From contig NZ_JBIMSN010000098.1 in assembly GCF_043944905.1 (NCBI RefSeq), positions 1 through 64,000 of the forward strand: a stretch of 64,000 nt of DNA, given 5' to 3'. The number at the start of each line of letters is the position of its first letter. Within the stretch, counting starts at the first letter, position 1. Below, in pieces: positions 49,055-57,528 of the stretch. The stretch comes from Antrihabitans spumae (GTDB lineage Bacteria > Actinomycetota > Actinomycetes > Mycobacteriales > Mycobacteriaceae). Made by a program: the position numbers and the translations under genes. The notes beneath the pieces were generated by a model. The model ran no database searches. It was given only the letters and a program-made list of their open reading frames with translations, and was not told the origin of the DNA.

Positions 49055-49956
49055 TCGAACGGCATCGACGCGGCCCGCTGGTGATCGCGTCGGTTGCCGT
49101 TGTCGCGGGACTCGTTCTTGCCGGATTGTTGCTCCTCGCGCGGATGGTCGGCGATTCCGAAGAGGGGTCGCAGTACGTGATGTCCGGCGCGGCGTCGAGT
49201 ACCACGAATCCCGCGGCCAGCACGGTCGCACCGAGTCCGTCGACCGTGCCTACGTCACTGCGCCCGAATTCGGTCGTCGGAATAGGGACCAATCCGCTCA
49301 CCTCGCCCGTGTCGCTGCGCAAGCAGGCATGTGTTCTACCGCCGTGGGCCGAGGACGATCCCACGGTCCGCACGTTCCTCGACGTGGCGATGGGCTGCCT
49401 CAATTCCACGTGGCAACCGGTTCTGGCACGGTTGTCGATCCCGTTCACCGCGCCCGAGTTGAAGGTTTCGGCGTCAGTCGCGTCGTTGGGTTGCGGTCGC
49501 CCGCCCGAGGAGAACAGCTTCTACTGCGACGGAACGATCTATCTCGCCCCGTCGAGCTACCAGGGCACAAATGCGGGTCGGGATGCGATTCCGACGGCGG
49601 CGATCAGCATGCTCGCCCACGAATATGGCCATCACCTGCAGCAATTGAGCGGCACGTTGGGCGCGGCGACCGAGATGATCACGCTGATGGGCAGGGAGAC
49701 GCCCGCCGGACTCGAGATTTCGCGCCGGACCGAACTGCAAGCGCAGTGCCTGTCGGGGATCTTCGTCGGAACCAACTTCGACATCGCAAGCATTCAGGTG
49801 GCCCAGCGCGACAACTACACACGTGGCGATGCGCCGGGCAGGCCTGCTGACCACGGATCGCCGAGGAACTTCGGTGAGTGGTTCACGAAGGGTGCGGGTC
49901 GGACGTCGCTGGATACCTGCAACACCTGGTCGGCCGCGTCGGAAACCGTAGGCTGA
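49051..49956 (+). CDS. Membrane-anchored neutral zinc metallopeptidase (YpfJ-like)
   Basis: A 301-residue protein with one N-terminal membrane helix (VIASVAVVAGLVLAGLLLL), a Ser/Thr/Pro-rich linker, and a zinc peptidase domain (PF04228). HEYGHHLQQL gives two ligands, and ELQAQCLSGIF gives the third Glu. Cysteines in the domain (CVLPPW, GCLNSTW, GCGRPP, YCDGT, QCLSG, DTCNTW) suggest disulfides outside the cell. The start is GTG 49051, overlapping the MFS stop (GTGA). Substrate unknown. Confidence 0.88.
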   Translation: MIERHRRGPLVIASVAVVAGLVLAGLLLLARMVGDSEEGSQYVMSGAASSTTNPAASTVAPSPSTVPTSLRPNSVVGIGTNPLTSPVSLRKQACVLPPWAEDDPTVRTFLDVAMGCLNSTWQPVLARLSIPFTAPELKVSASVASLGCGRPPEENSFYCDGTIYLAPSSYQGTNAGRDAIPTAAISMLAHEYGHHLQQLSGTLGAATEMITLMGRETPAGLEISRRTELQAQCLSGIFVGTNFDIASIQVAQRDNYTRGDAPGRPADHGSPRNFGEWFTKGAGRTSLDTCNTWSAASETVG

Positions 49957-50049
49957 CTTTTGCCGATTCGCCAAGATTCCGTGCGGCAGAACAGTAGCGT
50001 CGGTAACGATCGGCTGTTCGGTACATGTTGACAATGGAGGGGTCCAGTC

Positions 50050-50457
50050 TTGAAACGCCTGATTATTGCTGCCGTTAGTTGCGCTGCCCTGTTGCTCGTC
50101 GGTGCTTGTGGATCCGATGACGGTGATCCGAAGCCGTCCGATACGTCCAGCACGACGAAGTCGGCAACGACGACACCAAGCGCGACCAGTACGAGTGCGA
50201 CGACGCCGGCGGTCGTACCGCCACCAGCAGCGCCCGTCGAACCAGGAAACCCGAGGCCTGCACCGCTGAATCCTGCTCCGGCGCCGCTCAATCCGGCTCC
50301 TGCTCCCTTGACGCCTGCGCCGGCACCGCTGACACCGGCGCCCGCGCCGCTGACGCCGGCACCGACGACGACACTGGCTCCGGTCGTACCGACAACAACG
50401 GCACCCGCCGTCATCACGACAACGCCAGTCGTGCCAGAGGACCCCGAGGGCGGCTAA
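50050..50457 (+). CDS. Proline-rich lipoprotein
   Basis: A 135-residue protein with a lipoprotein signal and lipobox LLVGAC (Cys20). The mature part is Thr/Ser-rich, then has about five tandem PAPLTPA / PAPLNPA units, then a PTTTLAPVVPTTT tail ending PEDPEGG. Such sequences span the cell wall as flexible spacers; no enzymatic domain is present. The start is TTG 50050 with GGAGGGG upstream. Confidence 0.85.
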   Translation: MKRLIIAAVSCAALLLVGACGSDDGDPKPSDTSSTTKSATTTPSATSTSATTPAVVPPPAAPVEPGNPRPAPLNPAPAPLNPAPAPLTPAPAPLTPAPAPLTPAPTTTLAPVVPTTTAPAVITTTPVVPEDPEGG

Positions 50458-50509
50458 CCACTCGTCGGCCCTGTCGGGCGAGTTCACTGCGGATGGCACT
50501 ATTGGCCAA

Positions 50510-51433
50510 GTGAATTCGCAACGCTTCGGTGTTGTCGTCGCGATTCTGGTCGGTGTATCGATCGCCGGTCAGTCGCGACTCAACGGCGCTCTCGGGGCAC
50601 GTTTGGACGATGGCGTCGCAGCCGCGGTGATCAGCTTCGGCAGTGGGTTCGTGTTGTTGTGCATCGGTTTGGCTTTCAGCAGACGAATGCAGAACCGGCT
50701 CGCCGAGGTGCGCACTGCGCTGCGGACGAAAACCCTTGCGCCATGGCAGTGCATCGGCGGCGTGTGCGGTGCTTTTTACGTTGCGTGCCAGGGGATTACG
50801 ATCTCGACGATCGGTGTCGCCGTGTTCACCGTCGCCGTTGTCGGTGGCCAGTTGCTGAGCAGTCTGTTGGTCGATCGTGCGGGACTCGGACCTGCCGAAT
50901 CGAGCCCGCTCACCGGCAACCGTGTGCTGGGTGCCGCGTTGGCTTTGGTCGCGGTCGCCGTTGCAAGTTCAGGTCGGATCGACGCCGACGCAAGCGCGTT
51001 GCTGTTCGCTGTCCTTCCTGCGATCGCGGGTATCGGTCTCGCCTGGCAGCAGGCAGTGAACGGTCGCGTCGCCGCTGTCGGCGGTCCGATGGTTGCGACG
51101 TGGATCAATTTCGCAACGGGCACGACAGCGCTGGTGATCGTCGCGGCGATCGGGCTGACGGTCCGGGGCTGGCCGTCGACGCCGCCGACAGACTGGTGGC
51201 TCTATGTCGGCGGAACGCTCGGCATCGCGCACATCGCTGCCGCGGCGGTGCTGGTGCGAACGCTCGGCGTGCTGCTGCTCGGCCTCAGCGTCATCGCCGG
51301 TCAACTTCTCGGCGCATTGTTACTCGACGCGATCGTCCCTGCGAGCGGGGCGACCCTGACCGTGACGGTGGTGGTCGGCGGTGTGCTGACGCTCGTCGCC
51401 GTGTGGATTGCGGCAGGCAGAAGCAAAACGTAG
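50510..51433 (+). CDS. DMT-superfamily transporter (DUF606/YdcZ type)
   Basis: A 307-residue integral membrane protein with about ten helices in two DUF606 halves; each half begins with a similar pattern (SIAGQSRLNGALGARLDDGV and GIGLAWQQAVNGRVAAVGGP). The family is placed in the drug/metabolite transporter superfamily; substrates are unknown. The start is GTG 50510. It may be followed by the DUF1905/YdeI gene in one transcript. Confidence 0.88.
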   Translation: MNSQRFGVVVAILVGVSIAGQSRLNGALGARLDDGVAAAVISFGSGFVLLCIGLAFSRRMQNRLAEVRTALRTKTLAPWQCIGGVCGAFYVACQGITISTIGVAVFTVAVVGGQLLSSLLVDRAGLGPAESSPLTGNRVLGAALALVAVAVASSGRIDADASALLFAVLPAIAGIGLAWQQAVNGRVAAVGGPMVATWINFATGTTALVIVAAIGLTVRGWPSTPPTDWWLYVGGTLGIAHIAAAAVLVRTLGVLLLGLSVIAGQLLGALLLDAIVPASGATLTVTVVVGGVLTLVAVWIAAGRSKT

Positions 51434-51480
51434 GCCCGAGTCGTCACGGCCCGGCCTTCCATTGGACTACTCTGCTGTCG

Positions 51481-51930
51481 GTGGAGGAGTTCGAGGCGCA
51501 GATCAAGTCGACAGAGTCCGGCGGCGGCGGAGCCTACGTGGCAGTTCCGGCGGCCGTGGTCGATGCACTCGGTGGAGGCGGACGAATTCCGGTCGAAGCG
51601 ACGTTCGACGGCATTCCGTACAAAGGTTCGGTCGTCGACATGGGTGCCGGCCCGTGCCTCGGCATTCTCAAGTCGATACGCAACGAACTCAGCAAACATC
51701 CAGGCGATTCGGTGCTCGTCACCGTCGAGCGGGACAACGCCGAACGGACGGTCGACGTCCCCGACGATCTCGCAGCAGCGCTCGCCGAAGCTGGTGTGCG
51801 GGAGGCGTTCGACAAGCTTGCCTTCTCGCTTCGCCGCGAGCACGTGACCGCGATAACCGACGCCAAACGGCCGGAGACACGGTCACGCCGCGTCGCGAAC
51901 ACCGTGCACGCGGTGCTCAACCGGGCCTGA
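51481..51930 (+). CDS. DUF1905 / YdeI-OmpD-associated small protein
   Basis: A 149-residue protein. The N-terminal half is a DUF1905 barrel (AYVAVPAAVVDALGGGGRIPVEATFDGIPYKGS), the C-terminal half a bacteriocin-protection YdeI-like helical region (DLAAALAEAGVREAFDKLAF, ending in a basic segment). Members are cytoplasmic and of unknown role. I use GTG 51481; the open frame extends far upstream inside the DMT gene in another frame but this is not coding. Confidence 0.82.
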   Translation: MEEFEAQIKSTESGGGGAYVAVPAAVVDALGGGGRIPVEATFDGIPYKGSVVDMGAGPCLGILKSIRNELSKHPGDSVLVTVERDNAERTVDVPDDLAAALAEAGVREAFDKLAFSLRREHVTAITDAKRPETRSRRVANTVHAVLNRA

Positions 51931-51943
51931 CCGATCCGCCTGA

Positions 51944-53479
51944 CTACGCTTCGAGCTTCCGCGAACGCAGTTCGTGGCCCTTCGACGTCAAACACCGGCC
52001 GCTCGGCAGATCCCACTGCCAGCCGTGCAGATTGCAGGTCAGCTTTTCGCCTTCGATGACGCCGAACTTGGATAGGTCCGCTTTCAAGTGCGGGCACCGC
52101 CGCTGGATTTCCCAACCTGCAAGCTCGGTGGACGCAGAGTCGTCGTGAGACTCCGCAAACCAACCGTCTGCGTAGGCCATGCGCTCGTCTGTGAGGCATT
52201 TGAAGAAGGTGTAGAGGAATTCGTTGTAGCCACCGATGCGCCAGGCGGTGAAACGCGTCGACAGGAAGATGCTGTTGACCCAGTCGGGCTCGTTGTCGCG
52301 CAGGACCGTGCGGACGAGTTCGGGCGCGATGCGGAAACCGAACCGATACTTGCCGTCGTTCTCACCAGGTGCCCGGACGGTACGCGCCGGGAAGTCGAGG
52401 ACAACCGTCTCGTCACCCAGCACGAGTCCGACGGGATAGCCGATGCCGTCGCAGATCTGATCGGTCAGGGCCATCAGAGGCTCGAACAGGTCCCGCAGCG
52501 GTCCGAGTAGCGGCTCACCCTCGGCCGAAGCCCACGACGCCTTCTCGGCCGCGAGGACCGGCGCCATCCGCTGAGCCATCTCTTCGATGTAGTCCGCTTT
52601 GTTGTCGAAGATCGCCATCGGGTCCTCGACCGGATGCGTCAGCGTCAGGTCGGCGCCGTGCAGGTCCGCGGTCGAGCCGGGAATCATCAAGACACCCTTG
52701 TCTTTGCCGTGGATCCGCATCTGCTCGAGAAAAACAATCTGATCAGGGAAGATGTTGCCTTCGTCCGCCTGATCGTCGTTGAGGTACCGCAACTCCGGAT
52801 CGAGGAACACCGGCGGGCCTGCAGACGGGACGACCCATGTCGCATCGACCTGCTCGATGTAGCTGCGACAGCGATCCATACCGCGCTGGCGCTTCTGCTT
52901 GCCGAAGTTCGCCTTGGTGCGCTTGGGAATGTCGTAGACCATCGGGTACCAGATCGCGCCCGAGTACTGCAGCAGGTGGATGTCGATCTTCCCGAACTGA
53001 TCGTGCAGCACATCCATGTCGACCGGCCGCGCGTCGTTCATGTTGAAACACGTCGTCTCGCCGTCGGACACGACGAGACCGGAATCACCGATCGGTCCGT
53101 CGGCGGGTGCGCGCAGGGCGATGATCATCACGTCGAGCCCGTCGACGTGATGCTTCACCGAATCTTCGGTCTCGAAGAACTTCGTGAAGCCGAGCGCTTC
53201 GAGTTCGCGCTTGAGGTCCGGCACCGGGTAATCGGGCAGCAGAACCGTTGCGTCCTTGTTGACGTGCTTTGTCAGGGTCGCCGGGTCGAAGTGGTCTTTG
53301 TGCAGGTGGGAGACGTAAAGGTAGTCGCAGTTGCCGAGTGCGTCCCAGTCGAGCTGGGAGTTGTCCGGGAAGGGAAACCACGACGCGAAGTACGCGGGAT
53401 TGACCCACGGATCGCACAGAATCGACCCCGCCTTGGTCTGAATGTGGAACCCGGCGTGTCCGACGCTCGTGACCTGCAC
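51944..53479 (-). CDS. Metallo-beta-lactamase-fold protein with C-terminal Rieske domain
   Basis: A 511-residue cytoplasmic protein. The N-terminal half is an MBL/UlaG-like hydrolase fold with VSHLHKDHFDP (HxHxDH). The last about 80 residues form a Rieske [2Fe-2S] domain: CPHLKADL gives the first Cys-x-His, and CNLHGWQWDLPSGRC the second Cys-x-x-His. The same two domains in the opposite order occur in CMP-Neu5Ac hydroxylase, but sialic acid is not expected here. A middle part resembles SCP2-like or lipid-binding regions. The counterpart I recall is Rv3818, which is likewise near the acyltransferase genes. A dioxygenase or hydroxylase role is inferred only. Confidence 0.87.
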   Translation of the reverse strand: MQVTSVGHAGFHIQTKAGSILCDPWVNPAYFASWFPFPDNSQLDWDALGNCDYLYVSHLHKDHFDPATLTKHVNKDATVLLPDYPVPDLKRELEALGFTKFFETEDSVKHHVDGLDVMIIALRAPADGPIGDSGLVVSDGETTCFNMNDARPVDMDVLHDQFGKIDIHLLQYSGAIWYPMVYDIPKRTKANFGKQKRQRGMDRCRSYIEQVDATWVVPSAGPPVFLDPELRYLNDDQADEGNIFPDQIVFLEQMRIHGKDKGVLMIPGSTADLHGADLTLTHPVEDPMAIFDNKADYIEEMAQRMAPVLAAEKASWASAEGEPLLGPLRDLFEPLMALTDQICDGIGYPVGLVLGDETVVLDFPARTVRAPGENDGKYRFGFRIAPELVRTVLRDNEPDWVNSIFLSTRFTAWRIGGYNEFLYTFFKCLTDERMAYADGWFAESHDDSASTELAGWEIQRRCPHLKADLSKFGVIEGEKLTCNLHGWQWDLPSGRCLTSKGHELRSRKLEA

Positions 53480-53523
53480 TTGTATGCCTCCTGGTGACCG
53501 ACTGCAGCTATCCAGAGTAGGGC

Positions 53524-54375
53524 CTACGGGCTGACGTCGCCGATGCAGTAGCCGTTCGCGCCGACATCGAGGGTGAAAATTTCGGTTGTGGTGACGCCGG
53601 CCGCGTTGGTCACCGGCACCGAAACCCGCACATAGGAGTTGCCGAGTTGCTCGGAGGTGATCTCACTGTCCTGGAACGCCGTGATGCCGGTGAGGCGCCC
53701 CGGGTTGTTGGCCAGCGGGGGAGCCGTCGCTGTGCCGGTGCCGTCCGGGTCCCACGTCTGTAGCGCGCCATCGCAGACGAGTCGATAGTCACCCTCGACG
53801 TCGGCCGGGTTGACGGGCTTTCCGATGAAACGCGACAGGTAGCGCCGAACGGTGTGCCGTGCTTCGCGAGGATCGAGGTCGGCGGAACTGCCGGTCGGGC
53901 GTACCGACGGGCAGGCATAGCCGGACACGATCTCGCTGCGCTTCACGCTGACCGTCCGTTGCGGACCCGTCCAGGTGACTGCGAACTGGCCATCTACGCC
54001 GGGCTGTGCGATGGCAGCGAGGATGGCGTCGGTGTCGGTGTACATCTCTGCGACGCCCTGCGGCGAGATCGTCCAGCACGTCTTCGTCAGCAGGTCGATG
54101 TCACCGTCGACGAGGTCGGTCGCCCATGGTCGCAGCGCTTCGGCTGCTTGCGGATTGGTCGGGACTTCGCCGACAGGGACCGTCGCGACAGTGGTAGCCG
54201 AGGTCGGCGTCCCGGTCGTCGGGGCCGTCGAGGCCGCGGCGGATGGTCGCGCAGTCGACGCTGTGGACGGACTCGACGCGGTGTCCACGCCACTACGGCT
54301 GTCGCAGCCACTCACCAGCAGGATTGCCGACACTCCCACCGCACAGGTGAATACCGCTGTCCGCTGTCGGTTCAC
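53524..54375 (-). CDS. Lipoprotein of unknown function
   Basis: A 283-residue protein with a lipoprotein signal and lipobox LLVSGC, then a Ser/Ala/Thr-rich linker of about 50 residues and a globular part with several cysteines (KTCWT, GYACPSV, RLVCDGA, GYCIGD). The pattern suits a disulfide-bonded external domain. I see no clear family. I start at GTG 54375 (NRQRTAVF) because AAAGG stands just before it; the longer frame adds a very basic leader that is unlikely. It is 44 bp from the Rieske-protein gene upstream end and is divergent from the acyltransferases. Confidence 0.72.
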   Translation of the reverse strand: MNRQRTAVFTCAVGVSAILLVSGCDSRSGVDTASSPSTASTARPSAAASTAPTTGTPTSATTVATVPVGEVPTNPQAAEALRPWATDLVDGDIDLLTKTCWTISPQGVAEMYTDTDAILAAIAQPGVDGQFAVTWTGPQRTVSVKRSEIVSGYACPSVRPTGSSADLDPREARHTVRRYLSRFIGKPVNPADVEGDYRLVCDGALQTWDPDGTGTATAPPLANNPGRLTGITAFQDSEITSEQLGNSYVRVSVPVTNAAGVTTTEIFTLDVGANGYCIGDVSP

Positions 54376-54462
54376 GAATCGAACCTTTCGTCGTCGTTCC
54401 GCCGCGCGTGTGCGTTCGATCGGTGTGTGTGATCGGTTGGTCACCGACTACGCTAGCCGACT

Positions 54463-55215
54463 GTGGAACCCCTCTATCAGACCATCGTCGGTATCGCGCG
54501 CGCCGTCTTCGCGCTGGAGGGCCTGAAGTTCACGGTCCACGGTGCAGAGAATGTCCCGGCTACCGGTGGTGCCGTCGTCGCGGTCAATCACACCGGCTAC
54601 CTCGATTTCACCTATGCGGGCCTGCCCGCGCGGACGCCGAGACGTTTGATCCGCTTCATGGCGAAAAAGGAGGTCTTCGACAACAAGATCTCCGGGCCGA
54701 TCATGCGCAACCTCAAGCACATCGAGGTCGACCGCACTGCTGGCGCTGAGTCGTACCGTCAAGCTGTCGACGCGTTGCGCCGCGGCGAACTGGTCGGCGT
54801 CTATCCGGAAGCGACGATCAGCCGAAGCTTCGAGATCAAGGAATTCAAGTCCGGTGCAGCGCGTATGGCGATCGAGGCGAATGTGCCGATCGTCCCGATC
54901 GTGATCTGGGGTGCACAGCGCGTCTGGACGAAGGGTCACCCTAAACGGTTGGGCCGCACCAACACTCCTATCTCGATCGCGGTCGGCGAGCCGATCCAGC
55001 CGTACGAACCGGCTGCTGATCTGACGGCAGAACTGCGGTCCACGATGCAGGGACTGCTACTCGAACTGCAGAAGGACTACGACCATCCGGCAGGCGCATA
55101 TTGGGTGCCCGCTCGGCTCGGCGGAAGTGCGCCGACACTCGAGGAAGCCACCGCACTCGACAATGCAGAAGCAGAAGCGAGGATGGCGGCCCGACGCGCG
55201 AAGTCTGCCGAGTAG
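54463..55215 (+). CDS. PlsC-like 1-acylglycerol-phosphate acyltransferase, copy 1
   Basis: A 250-residue membrane-associated acyltransferase. Motif I is NHTGYLD (H-x4-D), motif II RFMAKKEVF, motif III YPEATISRS (EAT for the usual EGT), motif IV VPIVPIVIWG. It should acylate lysophosphatidate or a related glycerophosphate. It is followed after 13 bp by a paralogue with about the same motifs. The pair corresponds to the Rv3814c-Rv3816c acyltransferase cluster. Confidence 0.92.
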   Translation: MEPLYQTIVGIARAVFALEGLKFTVHGAENVPATGGAVVAVNHTGYLDFTYAGLPARTPRRLIRFMAKKEVFDNKISGPIMRNLKHIEVDRTAGAESYRQAVDALRRGELVGVYPEATISRSFEIKEFKSGAARMAIEANVPIVPIVIWGAQRVWTKGHPKRLGRTNTPISIAVGEPIQPYEPAADLTAELRSTMQGLLLELQKDYDHPAGAYWVPARLGGSAPTLEEATALDNAEAEARMAARRAKSAE

Positions 55216-55228
55216 GCCGTGCTAGTCG

Positions 55229-55984
55229 ATGGCCCGCGAGTTGGTCTACGACGCGCTGAACATCGTGGGGCGGTCGATGCTGAAGCTGCAGGGTGTGCGG
55301 CTGCGCATCAACGGTCAGGACAACATTCCTGCCGTCGGTGGTGCCGTGCTCGCCGTGAATCACACGGCCTATCTCGACTTCATCGAGATCGGGCTCGTCG
55401 GCCGCAACCGTGGCCGCAACGTCCGCTACATGATGAAGGCTGAGCTGCAGAACAATCGGTTCGTCGCATTTCTGATGAAGCACTGCAAGGCAATTCCGGT
55501 CGATCGAGCTGCGGGTGCCGAAGCCTACGAGCACGCCGTGACGGCATTGCGCGACGGCGAACTGGTCGTCGTCTATCCGGAGGCGACCATCAGTCGCAGC
55601 TTCGAACTGAAGGACTTCAAATCCGGCGCGGCGCGGATGGCCCTGGAATCGAACAAGCCGATTGTTCCGATCGCGATCTGGGGTGCGCACCGGATCTGGA
55701 CCAAAGGGTTCCCCAAAAAGCTTGGCCGACACAACTTTCCGATTCATATCGAGATCGGTGAGCCGATAGCGCCGCGCGAAGAGATCGACGCACTGACCGG
55801 AGAGTTGCGTGCGGCGATGAAAGACTTGCTCGACAAGGCTCAGGCTGGCTACCCAGCGCCGGCGGGGGAGCCGTGGGTGCCCGCGCGTCTCGGAGGTGGG
55901 GCTCCCGATCTCGGTGCGGCCGCCGAATTGGAAGAGGCGGAGCTTGCCGAACGACGCGCAAAGGCTGAGCGGCGGGATAAGTGA
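55229..55984 (+). CDS. PlsC-like 1-acylglycerol-phosphate acyltransferase, copy 2
   Basis: A 251-residue paralogue of the preceding protein. NHTAYLD, RYMMKAEL, YPEATISRSFELKDFKSGAA and KPIVPIAIWG give the same four motifs. The C-terminal tail WVPARLGGGAPDLGAAAELE resembles that of copy 1, so the two share an origin by tandem duplication. Different acyl or head-group preferences are likely, as both are kept. The stop is immediately followed by palindrome D. Confidence 0.92.
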   Translation: MARELVYDALNIVGRSMLKLQGVRLRINGQDNIPAVGGAVLAVNHTAYLDFIEIGLVGRNRGRNVRYMMKAELQNNRFVAFLMKHCKAIPVDRAAGAEAYEHAVTALRDGELVVVYPEATISRSFELKDFKSGAARMALESNKPIVPIAIWGAHRIWTKGFPKKLGRHNFPIHIEIGEPIAPREEIDALTGELRAAMKDLLDKAQAGYPAPAGEPWVPARLGGGAPDLGAAAELEEAELAERRAKAERRDK

Positions 55985-56064
55985 ACTGCGCAACGCATAG
56001 CCGCACTTCGCAACGCCCCCAGCAGGTTCGAGGCGTTGCGAAGTGCGAACCAGCATTGCGTAGT
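55985..56064. repeat. 80-bp imperfect palindrome between convergent genes (family D)
   Basis: A perfect 16-bp inner stem (CGCACTTCGCAACGCC / GGCGTTGCGAAGTGCG) and an outer arm ACTGCGCAACGCA / (A)GCATTGCGTAGT. It starts at the first base after the stop of the second acyltransferase and ends 10 bp before the convergent lipid hydroxylase stop. It probably ends both transcripts. Confidence 0.85.
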
Positions 56065-56073
56065 CGACCCGAA

Positions 56074-56739
56074 CTACCGCGCGGCGTGCAGGTTCTTGGC
56101 CGTCGGCGAGGTCTGCACATCTTCGGCGTGCGGGAAGGTTCCGAGCACACGATCGGCTGTACCTGAGGTCGTGACCGTGAACCAGAAGTGCTCGTTCTTG
56201 TAGTGATGCAGCCGATGGTCGCGCCAGATCGCCTTGTAGACGCGGGATTTCGGCTTGTAGTCGCTGTGGATGAGGTAGTGGCTCCACTCGTAGACAATGC
56301 CGAGCATCGCGATGAACACAAGGTAGGTCAGCCCGAGTCCGAGGCGCGGGAAGGCGAGCAACGCGATCGCGAGCGTCGCAGGCAGCACCCAGAGCAACGC
56401 CTGCCACGGGATGAAGATGAGCGGTACATCGCGCGGATCGGTGTGGTGTTCACGGTGTTTGCGGGCTAGCAGCGGATCGATCGTCAGCCCGGCGACCTTA
56501 CGGGGACGCCAATGCAGGATCAGCACGTGGATGATCCACTCGAAAAACGGGAACAGTGCCAGCATCATGACCGGAACGATCGCGTCGGTGATCTGCCAGT
56601 CGCCGACGATGATGCGCGCGACTATCGCCACTGCGAGGGTGGCCGAGATCATCCATGGCGATGGGTGTTTCCAAAATTCGCGTCCCGCGTCAGCAAGCGT
56701 GAAGTTCTTGCGAATGCGGCGGGGTGTCGAAGTGCTCAT
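56074..56739 (-). CDS. Sterol desaturase / fatty-acid hydroxylase family protein
   Basis: A 221-residue membrane di-iron protein with four or five helices and the histidine clusters of PF04116: EWIIHVLILH, KHREHHTDP, EWSHYLIH, HRLHHYKNEH. Such enzymes hydroxylate or desaturate lipids, carotenoids or sterols. The N-terminal stop and start ATGA couple it with the FadR-like gene upstream (4-bp overlap), which is unusual and suggests that the regulator controls its own lipid enzyme. Confidence 0.88.
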   Translation of the reverse strand: MSTSTPRRIRKNFTLADAGREFWKHPSPWMISATLAVAIVARIIVGDWQITDAIVPVMMLALFPFFEWIIHVLILHWRPRKVAGLTIDPLLARKHREHHTDPRDVPLIFIPWQALLWVLPATLAIALLAFPRLGLGLTYLVFIAMLGIVYEWSHYLIHSDYKPKSRVYKAIWRDHRLHHYKNEHFWFTVTTSGTADRVLGTFPHAEDVQTSPTAKNLHAAR

Positions 56740-57458
56740 CGTTGAACCTCCAGGGTTTTCAGTACCGAAATCAGGGCTGTTGTAGCGGGTTCGAGCAGGG
56801 CGTATGCGGCTTTGGATGCAGCCTCGGGGTCGCTGGCGACGATTGCTGCGGCGATTTCGCGGTAGGCATCCGGATTGCCGACCTCGGCTGTCATGACGGC
56901 AGCCAGAGCGGGCAGGGCGGGTTCGTAGGCCGCACGCAGCGTGTTGTACATCAGGCGGAAGGCGATGGAGTCGGCACCGTCGACGACGTGATCCCAGAAG
57001 GTCAGTGCGTGGCGCTGCTTCTCGATCGGGTCGTCGTTTGCGACGAGTTCGGCGATCGCGTCGTCCAGAAGAACGGCGAGCTCGGGTCCGCTGCGTTCTG
57101 CCGCAAGCTCGGCAATCTTCGGTCCGTTGTGGAGCCGCGTCTCGAGGATGCTGCGAGCGACGGAGACATCGAGTTCGCCTGCGCGCAGCAGCAATCGGGG
57201 GAGCAGGTCGAGGCCTGCGGTCTTGCGATAGTCGCGCACGGTCGTCGAATCGCCCTGTCGGACTTCGACGAGCCCGGCAGCAGCGACGCGTTTGAGTGCC
57301 TCGCGGACCGCGGGTCGGGATACCCCGAGCACTTCGGCGAGCCGTCGTTCGCTCGGCAATGATTCGCCAGGGCTGAGTTCGCCACTGATCACGTCCGCGA
57401 GGATTTGTTCGAAAACGTCCTCGGGTACGGATCGGCGTTCGACGGGTTGCAGGGCCAT
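56736..57458 (-). CDS. FadR-subfamily GntR regulator
   Basis: A 240-residue regulator. The N-terminal winged helix (DVFEQILADVISGELSPGES, then LPSERRLAEVLGVSRPAVREALKR with the classical GntR recognition helix) is followed by an all-helical FCD effector domain (about 80-230). I start at ATG 57458 (MALQPV), as the upstream ATG (57479) lies in an operator-like repeat. FCD regulators sense acyl-CoAs, organic acids or sugars. Its overlap with the lipid hydroxylase gene suggests a lipid-derived ligand. Confidence 0.9.
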   Translation of the reverse strand: MALQPVERRSVPEDVFEQILADVISGELSPGESLPSERRLAEVLGVSRPAVREALKRVAAAGLVEVRQGDSTTVRDYRKTAGLDLLPRLLLRAGELDVSVARSILETRLHNGPKIAELAAERSGPELAVLLDDAIAELVANDDPIEKQRHALTFWDHVVDGADSIAFRLMYNTLRAAYEPALPALAAVMTAEVGNPDAYREIAAAIVASDPEAASKAAYALLEPATTALISVLKTLEVQR

Positions 57459-57472
57459 GGATCTAGAGTGAC

Positions 57473-57505
57473 TGGTCATAGGCCAGACGTCAAGTGGTCA
57501 GACCA
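57473..57505. promoter_or_regulatory. Two GntR/FadR-type operator half palindromes
   Basis: TGGTC-A-GACCA (57495-57505) is a perfect FadR-family style palindrome. TGGTCATAGGCCA (57473-57485) is a looser second one, 9 bp away. They lie between the regulator and the divergent hexapeptide acetyltransferase gene and probably control both. Confidence 0.65.
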
Positions 57506-57528
57506 GTCGAGTACGTAAGCTTGTTGCC

